Assembly: GCF_022376445.1 (NCBI RefSeq)
Contig: NW_025954997.1
Location: 248,001 to 312,000 of the forward strand
Direction: 5' to 3'
DNA: 64,000 nucleotides
From: Fomitopsis serialis
Lineage: Eukaryota; Basidiomycota; Agaricomycetes; Polyporales; Fomitopsidaceae
A program made the translations under genes and the position numbers. Positions 57,540 to 64,000 of the stretch are shown one piece after another; position 1 is the stretch's first letter; the number at the start of each line of letters is the position of its first letter. The notes under the pieces are model-generated. The model was not told where the DNA came from. It saw only the letters and a program-made list of their open reading frames with translations, and did not search any database.

Positions 57540-60500
57540 CTACTTCTTCCCCCGAGAGCCACGCTTAACCGGAGCCTTGCTGCCTGAGGGCTTGGATGAC
57601 CCGGCCGGCGGCCCAGGCTCGGTGCGGGGCTTCTTCGTCCGCTTCCCAGTCCCGAGCTCTTCGTCATCGACCGCAGCGGCGGGCCGCTTGGAACCCGTGG
57701 CGGATCCTGCCTCCCAGCGAGCCCGAATCTTCTTGCAACGCTTGACGAGGTCCGCGGCAACTGCAGCATCCAAGTGGGAATCGAGCACATACTGCGGCAC
57801 TCCGTGGTTCAAGCTCGGGGCGACGTCCTTGCTCTCGATGTCGTGGATCAGCATACCCACAGCCAGTGTTACCAGCAGACCGTCATCGCACGCCATGACA
57901 TTTTCGCCGAGGGACGACTCCATCGTTGTGAGCCATCGGCGGAACTGTGTCAGTTCCTTCTTGTCGTTGTGGATGGAGGAGGGGCACGTTGCTCGGCGGT
58001 ACGACCAGCTGGCCCACTCCCACTTTGTTGTCGAGTGCCAAGTCCCGGCGTCAGGCTGGTAGGATTGAGTGAGCATGCTTTTGGAGGGAGTACAGGACAT
58101 TACTCACAAGCTTCAGAGCAGCCTTCACCATCTTGCCAATCTCGTCGTCGCCACAGAGAACCTGCAAGAACTTGCGCCGGGCATCCACATCCGAGGCGAC
58201 CTTCGCCGGACTGCCCTTCTGAATGCGTGGGCCGGGCTTGCTACCGCTCGGCTCGGCGCCGGCGGTGTTCTTCTTCGGCGGGCCTGCTTGTGATGTCAGC
58301 AAGTTGTCCCTCTGTAGAAATGAGATGACGGACCGGCAGCTGGCGAATCAGGTTCCTCGTTATCCTCGGCGTCGCTGTCACTCTTGGTTGACTGCTTTGG
58401 GCGGGCTGTGGTAGACTTCTTCGCCACGGCTGGCTTCGGTGCTTTTGCGGGGGCCGGAGCTTGCACCGGGACATCGCCCTCTTCACCGGCGTCTTCGTCG
58501 TTACCCTCGGCCACGGTGTCTGCACAATAGTATAAGGATGTTAGCTTTGCGTACACGAGTCGCCCGTTGTGATGAGACTAACCACGGTTCTTCTTCGACA
58601 CACGACCGCCAGACTTTGGCTTGGCCGACTGCTCGACCGACCCTGTGCTAACCACCGGCTGGTCACCGGCGGCCTGGTTGCGTGATGCGCCGGCCGACTG
58701 TGTGGATCTCGCGCTATCCTTCCCCTTGCTGGTCTTCCCTGCCCCGCCCCCTGCACTCTTTCCACCCACCGACTGTCCACCTTTCTTCTGAGCCCCCTTA
58801 GATGGACCTCCTCCTCGGCCTTCCTTCGTCTTCGTCTGCATCGGGACAGCCTCCTCGTCGTCCTCGTCACTGGAGGCAGCAATCACCGCCCGGCCCTTGC
58901 CCTTGCTCGGTCGGGCCACCACGACCTCCTCGGGGGCGTGATCAGAGTCCTCGTCATGGCTCTCCTCGTCACTGGAGGCACCATCGAGGTCCTTGGCGGG
59001 TTCGAACAACGACCCATGGCCCACAGCATCAGAGTCCACACTCGAGGCCTCCTGGTCGTCTGAGGAGTCCACCGGCGTCTCTGACTTGGCTCGGCGAGAG
59101 GCACGTCGGGCGGCCGGGGAAGCACGGCGGCGTCTCGGCTTAGGTTGGGGCTTCCGCTTAGGCTCGGGCGCCGGAGATGGTGAGCTCACCCTTTCCTCCT
59201 CGTCCTCGACCTCCACGATCTGTTTCGCCGCGTTCCTCCAAGCCTTGAAGCGGAGCACAGGTTCTCCGTCGTCGGCATCCTGCCTCACACGCCAGTGACG
59301 AAGGACCGCATCGAGGTCCCCAGCGCGGATCTTGTTCGGGTCGCTGAGAACAACGCCGGCCGGCAGATAGCCGTCCTCGAAGAACTCCTCCGACTTCTCC
59401 GACAGGGACTGCCACGGCACCCTGATGTTCTCGCGCCGGGTGTAATGAGCTATTGTATTCTCCGAGGTGAGTGGCCGGCCATAGGGAATTGGACTCATTG
59501 CGCTCACCGTATGTCATGCGGACAAACGTACTCAGGAACATACGCTTGTGATCGGTCTTTTTGAAGCACTCGTGATCGGCCGGCGGCAGGATGGGATACC
59601 CGTCATTGTCGAACTTCCACTCGATGCGGTCGATGAGTTTCGATGGGACGATACTCTCCTCGCCTTCAAACCCGTTGGCGTCTGAGCGAATACATTGAGC
59701 ACCGAGCACGTAGCATATGCTGGGCACACTTACTGAACGCGTCCTCGGCGTACTTCTTCCACATCTCGTACGTGTTGCCCCGCCGGAAATCCTTGAAGAC
59801 CTGGATAAAATTTGGCGGCTCGGTGCCTGGTCCGCTGCGAGGATACGCATTGTTATAGTCCCATCTAGTCCTCGTCATCATTCTACATGTTCAATGCGTC
59901 TGGACACTACACGTACTGCATGTTCCCCGTCTGTCCGTCTTCTCTCAAGTACGCCCCGAGCACAAACACCCTCACCCCACACTTCCTCCACATCAGCTGA
60001 ACGAACTCGGACACCATCCCGTTGCCGTGCCTGGCGAGGTGCTTGTACTGGTACTCCCTCGGCCACACGGTGGCGTTGTACTCGGCGGCGGTCTTCCGGT
60101 ACTTCGCCTCGTCGAGGGGGCGAATTCCGTCGCAAAGCTCCTTCAGCGCAGTCTGGTAGATGGACGGATACAGCTTCGTGTCCTTCTCCCTCCCGTTCCC
60201 ATGCTTCTTTATCAGCTCTTCCAGCTCCTGCTCATGAGCTTGGGCACAGACCGTGCGCCATGAGAGGTCCTTGCCGAGCTTGATGAGGTCCTTCCTCACC
60301 GGCTCCTTATCCTCCGTGTCGGTCTCGTGGTTGGCGAACCACTGCCCAACTTCCTGCAGAAAATGAGTATGAATACAATGCACGTAGAGCGGTACCTACC
60401 TCTCGCATTACATTGTCAAGGGGGTACCCCCTGATCTTCCCTAGCTTGTCAACGGCCTCGGCGACAATCTCCCCTCGCTGCTCGCCATCCTCCGGAAGCT

Positions 60501-60567
60501 TCCGCCATTCCTCCAGGCGAAGATTGAGGACGTCGAGGTCGCGTTTCTGCCAGTAGGACCTTCCCAT
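57540..60567 (-). CDS. KDZ-associated protein of unknown function, 891 residues, intact
   Basis: Exons, minus order: 60567-60400, 60353-59917, 59882-59734, 59681-59508, 59449-58583, 58519-58334, 58286-58108 and 58055-57540. All are GT..AG with no internal stop. The N-terminal ~330 residues are helical (LDVLNLRLEEWRKLPEDGE, EVGQWFANHE) and end in a conserved block (ATVWPREYQYKHLARHGNG, GVRVFVLGAYLREDGQTG). Then RWDYNNA, FKDFRRGNTYEMWKKY, RIEWKFDNDGYPILPPAD and RENIRVPWQSL follow. A ~260-residue Lys/Ser/Asp-rich disordered region comes next. The C-terminus is helical (FLQVLCGDDEIGKMVKAALKL, KWEWASWSYRRATCP, RRWLTTMESSLG) with a basic tail. No enzyme motif is seen. The block ending in a hydrophobic strand plus EDG resembles cargo gene B (IFVYMGKVREDGT), so I propose one family. 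Confidence 0.75.
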
Positions 60568-61586
60568 TGTGGCAAGGGACGAGGAACGTTGCAAGGAAAA
60601 CTGGGATCTGCGGAGGAGGCACGAGTGGAAGCTTGAGGAAGAGATATGTTCCGGCGCCAGTCACCCAAACGAACACCGAGGTTTATGATCAGTCACCAAA
60701 TAGTCTACGATTTTGTACCGGGGCTTTGCCCTTTCCCTGCATCATTTATGTTTGTATAGATATATCTACATTCACTGTGTCGGTCGTCGCTGTACATTCA
60801 ATGCTTTTTTGGCCGCAAACATCTTGAGGCAGACCACCGGCCGGACCGTTGGAAACCCGGCCGGTCATCGCTCGGACCATTTGGTCCCAAGTCGAAACTC
60901 AAAACCGCTCAGTGACAGAAGTGTGACACCACGGAGCAGCGCAACGACGTCCAGCCGCTGCTGAGTGGAAACCTGCAGCCCGGGGCACCCGTTCCGAGGG
61001 CTCGGCACCCGGCCGGATCGTTGTAAGGAAGCAACCGACCACGGGTGGCACGTTCTGGAATAGAACCGGGGCGGCTTCTCCGCTCCACTCGTAGGGGCCA
61101 AGCGGCCGGCGACACAGACATCCCATATGACCCGAGTCACTTTCATCAATTCGGTGACTGGAATGTGCCCCAACCGCGACACCAGGGTGGCCAAGCAATG
61201 CCTGGGCGTGAGCACGTGACTCGGATCAACGGCCGGGACGATCGAAACCTGTGATTGCCGGCCGCATCAATTGCTACGGAGCCAAAGGTGGTTCTCCCGG
61301 ACCGTTGTCTGATGTCGGGTGTTGTGCTTCGTTCACTAGAGGCAAATCTGCGACCGGTAACACATATTCCATCAGCCGTTCCGGCCGGATCACCGAGGAC
61401 CCATCGCCGCAAACAGACAGCCGGGTGCGGGTGACGGGCAGTGGTGTGACAGTTGCACCGATGGGGGTCCAATGAATCTCATTGGTTTTTCCCCCCTGTC
61501 CACCGATATTCTCGCATCATCCGGGTACTCCGGCCGGCCCGTTACAAACGGCCGACCTCCTTGAAGCCTTGCTTTCCAGGCTGGAC
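60568..61586. repeat. Intergenic region with inverted CCGGCCGGACCGTT motifs
   Basis: Between divergent genes. It contains CCGGCCGGACCGTT near 60837, and variants near 60865, 61010, 61220, 61298, 61380 and 61530, mostly in the orientation opposite to the 50.8-51.8 kb array. No ORF of its own. Confidence 0.55.
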
Positions 61587-64000
61587 GATGGCTCGACTGC
61601 CGAGGGCAAGCTCCCCTACTGTGGTGGAGGTGGCCATCCAGAGGACGAGGACTAAGAGGGGGGTTAAGTCCCGCATCGTTCCTGTAAAGACGAATGCGTT
61701 GCAAACACCACCGCCGACTCCTCAGCGGCGCTCGCAGCCATCCACGAGGCAGTCAAGCTGGATGAGACAGGAGCAGGATGACGATCCTCCTAACAATATA
61801 TTCCTCGACCTTTTACCAGCGCGAAGGGTGCTCCCCAGGTACGATAGTTAGATCAGCACAAGCAATGTCGGTGATGACATTATTCATTAGACTCAACCCC
61901 AAATGCTACGGGAGTGGATCCCTCTGCAAATACATACCTCAGGTCTGTCTATGGCCAGTCCAAGCCCCCAACGACCGGCCGAGAAGGCACCTTTGAGTGC
62001 GCAGGCTGCAGTGGCGGAGGGGCGTGTGGAAGTGTTCATCGTGCATCGGGTCGCCAATTTACTGTCACACTTGCTGTCTCACCCAGCACCGCCGAACACC
62101 ATTCCACCGAGTGGAGCAGTGGAGGATTGAGGGCTACTGGGCCCCTGCCTGGTTGAAGGATGTCGGGCTGTGCATCAATTTGGGCCACCGAGGTGCACCT
62201 TGCCCGGTCCCTGAGCCCTTCGCCGACATCGATGATGACGATGAAGAACGGCCGGCCGAGGAAGAAGAAAACGACCCGGAGGCTGCCCAGGACGATCCTT
62301 TGCGACATGCCGACCCTCCACCAAGACCACCGGCGTCCATGATGACCATCGTCGACACGACCGGCGTACACTTTCTGCCGGTGAGATGGTGTGGATGCGC
62401 CGGCGCGGCCAGTCATACCTCTCAGCTCCTTGACTGTGGCCTGTATCCGGCCAGTCAACGTGCCGCTCGAACGTGCTTTACATTCACCGTGCTCGATGAC
62501 TTCCTGCTCGACAACCTTGAGTGCAAGACGACGGCGATGAACTACTACCGGCGTCTTCGCCGAGTCACTGATCCTGTGTTCCCCCATGAGGTGCCGGTAA
62601 GTGTGCGGTTCTCTGTAAGAGGTGCGAGGACATGGCTCACGCGTGACAAGGACCGATATTTGGAGCTCCTCAGAGTGAGTCGGGAGTGGACCCTGCTGCA
62701 AGCCAAGAAGGAGCATGGGTACGGGCCGGCCTGGCGTGGGGTTCCGGGAGACGGTGACCTCGCGAATTTCTGTGCTGCATGCCCGCAACCCGGTGTAAAT
62801 ATCCCACACGAGTGGCAGGCCGACGACCGAGAGTAAGTTGATGCGTGCACGTACTCTGCGAAAGCTGACAGCGCCGGCAGCTATTTGTACGCCCGAACGT
62901 ACGTCATGGACGGAAACTTCCACGCTGAGCAGATGCGGATGCGGAATCCAGGGAACGATGTTCCTCTTATGCCGGGAAAGATGTTTATGGTCAACCCCGG
63001 GCCTTACGAGGACCACCTGCTGGTGGCGAAGGAAGTTAAGATGGTGAGCTTTACCACTCGGGCAATAACACTCGGCCCGGTGTTGACGAGCGGACAGCCC
63101 TCCACCTGCCACGATCATAAGGCGGTATCGCAGGCAAACGCCGACAGACACAAGCTGGCAGTCACCGGCATAGGTGCAACATCGTGTGCCAGACATGGCT
63201 GCTTCGTGCCTCATTCGGTGGTCAACTTTCAGAAAGGGGAGCGCCAAATGAACATGGATTACTCCCTATCAAATGCCCTCGGGTATCAATCCAAGGGCCT
63301 CACCCACGTCTACCTATGTTATGACATCGTTTGCCAGTACCATGTGTATCTCGACAAACGGTTTGCGGGTAACCCCCATCTTCATATGCCCAGCGGTCTG
63401 GTGCTGTACAAGTGCATCGGCCTTTTCCACGTACACGGCCATCAGGCAGTGTGCGAGGTCCGCCACTCCCTGACCTTCACAAAGGGCGCCGGCGAGGTCG
63501 ACGGCGAAATCATCGAAACACAGTGGTCGACGACAAATCGTATCTCTGGCAGCACCCGGACGATGTCGACGTCCACCGGCAGGAAACACTCGACCGGCAC
63601 ATGAATGACTGGAACTGGAAGAAAATGATTACCATGGGTACGTCGCCGGGGCTTCCACTGCCACATCCTCATCATCTGAACAACCGGTAGTGGCATCCCT
63701 AAGGAGGAAGATAAAGGCGAACCGGCCCCTGCTCGCCGAGATGAAACAGGACTCTCGGCGAAGGAGTCAGGATTGAACGCCGAGACTCTGCAGAGCTGGA
63801 AGCGCGAATTGAACATCGCTCAACGCCGGCGCCTCACCAATGTGAAAGCGATGGACAAATACCTTGTGAAGAAACCAATTGTGAGTGATGTGATAGACCC
63901 GGGCGCACGGTGCATAACTCCCTGAACATTGCAGTGCCCACTCAGACAGACCTCCTGGTACAGCTCACCGAGGCCGAAGGAACGGTGGCCGGATTGTCGG
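61587..64000 (+). pseudogene. Second KDZ transposase, frameshifted, 3' end off window
   Basis: Begins MARLPRASSPTVVEV at 61587 with a basic N-terminus. After introns in the 61.83-61.9 kb area it shows a CxC2-type cluster (CAGC, then in another frame VWKCSSCIGSPIYCHTCCLTQH, PFHRVEQW, LGHRGAPC). Then come FCAACPQPGVNIP, an intron 62835-62880, YVMDGNFHAEQM, STCHDHKAV, CARHGCFVPHSVV, FQKGERQMNMDYSL, YDIVCQYHVYLDKRF and GEVDGEIIETQWS. These match the KDZ core, and the Asp and Glu of the presumed catalytic set are present. At least two frame slips are seen, near 62010 (within the cysteine cluster) and near 63575 (before VHRQETLDRHMNDWNW). A coiled-coil part continues past the window end. It belongs to a different KDZ subfamily from the copy at 30.7 kb. 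Confidence 0.75.

Overview
The window reads as nuclear DNA of an agaricomycete (mushroom-forming basidiomycete); Polyporales is possible but not shown. The evidence is dense spliceosomal genes with introns of about 45-65 bp (GT..AG), overall GC richness, and transposon families typical of this group: KDZ and Plavaka transposases and Ty3/Gypsy elements of the basidiomycete type. I see no bacterial features, no CRISPR array and no tRNA or rRNA gene.

Left end (1-10.7 kb): two ordinary host genes, a RING-finger protein (minus strand, running off the left edge) and a triose-phosphate/nucleotide-sugar-type transporter (plus strand). A 3.2-kb gene-poor AT-richer stretch follows. Next is a 12-exon minus-strand gene whose C-terminal half resembles the basidiomycete DUF6532 family, with a fragment of a TET/JBP-type 2-oxoglutarate dioxygenase directly upstream, then an array of short palindromes.

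Centre (11.1-46 kb): a nested set of mobile elements. (i) The outer element is a Ty3/Gypsy retrotransposon bounded by 940-bp LTRs at 11116-12055 and 45038-45977. Its gag lies at 12229-14023, its protease at 34533 onward, and its decayed reverse transcriptase/RNase H/integrase region at 41.4-45.0 kb. (ii) A 20.5-kb DNA transposon (14024-34525) sits inside the gag-protease reading frame. It has a 7-bp target duplication GAAGACG, in-register inverted termini, a KDZ transposase with a CxC2-type cysteine cluster, and three minus-strand cargo genes. Removing it mentally restores the gag-protease frame. (iii) A 7.0-kb LTR element (15607-22641) with identical 203-bp LTRs and target duplication GGGGA sits inside an exon of one cargo gene. 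It has no recognisable pol. Instead it carries a long, broken, repetitive ORF full of short DNA hairpins. About 6 kb between the Gypsy protease and reverse transcriptase (roughly 35.3-41.4 kb) is not explained and probably holds further insertions.

Right end (46-64 kb): a Plavaka transposase remnant abuts the Gypsy 3' LTR. A GC-rich decayed stretch follows, including a relic related to the hairpin LTR element. From about 50.8 kb comes a region with a CGGTCCGGCCGG-type repeat array, a repeat-exon gene, a damaged coiled-coil/Cys-cluster gene, an apparently intact 891-residue gene that I think resembles a cargo gene of the first KDZ element, and a second, frameshifted KDZ transposase running off the right edge. 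I read this as a second cargo-carrying KDZ element, incomplete in the window.

Exon boundaries were inferred by eye from splice consensus and frame continuity. Family names rest on recognised motifs, not on searches.
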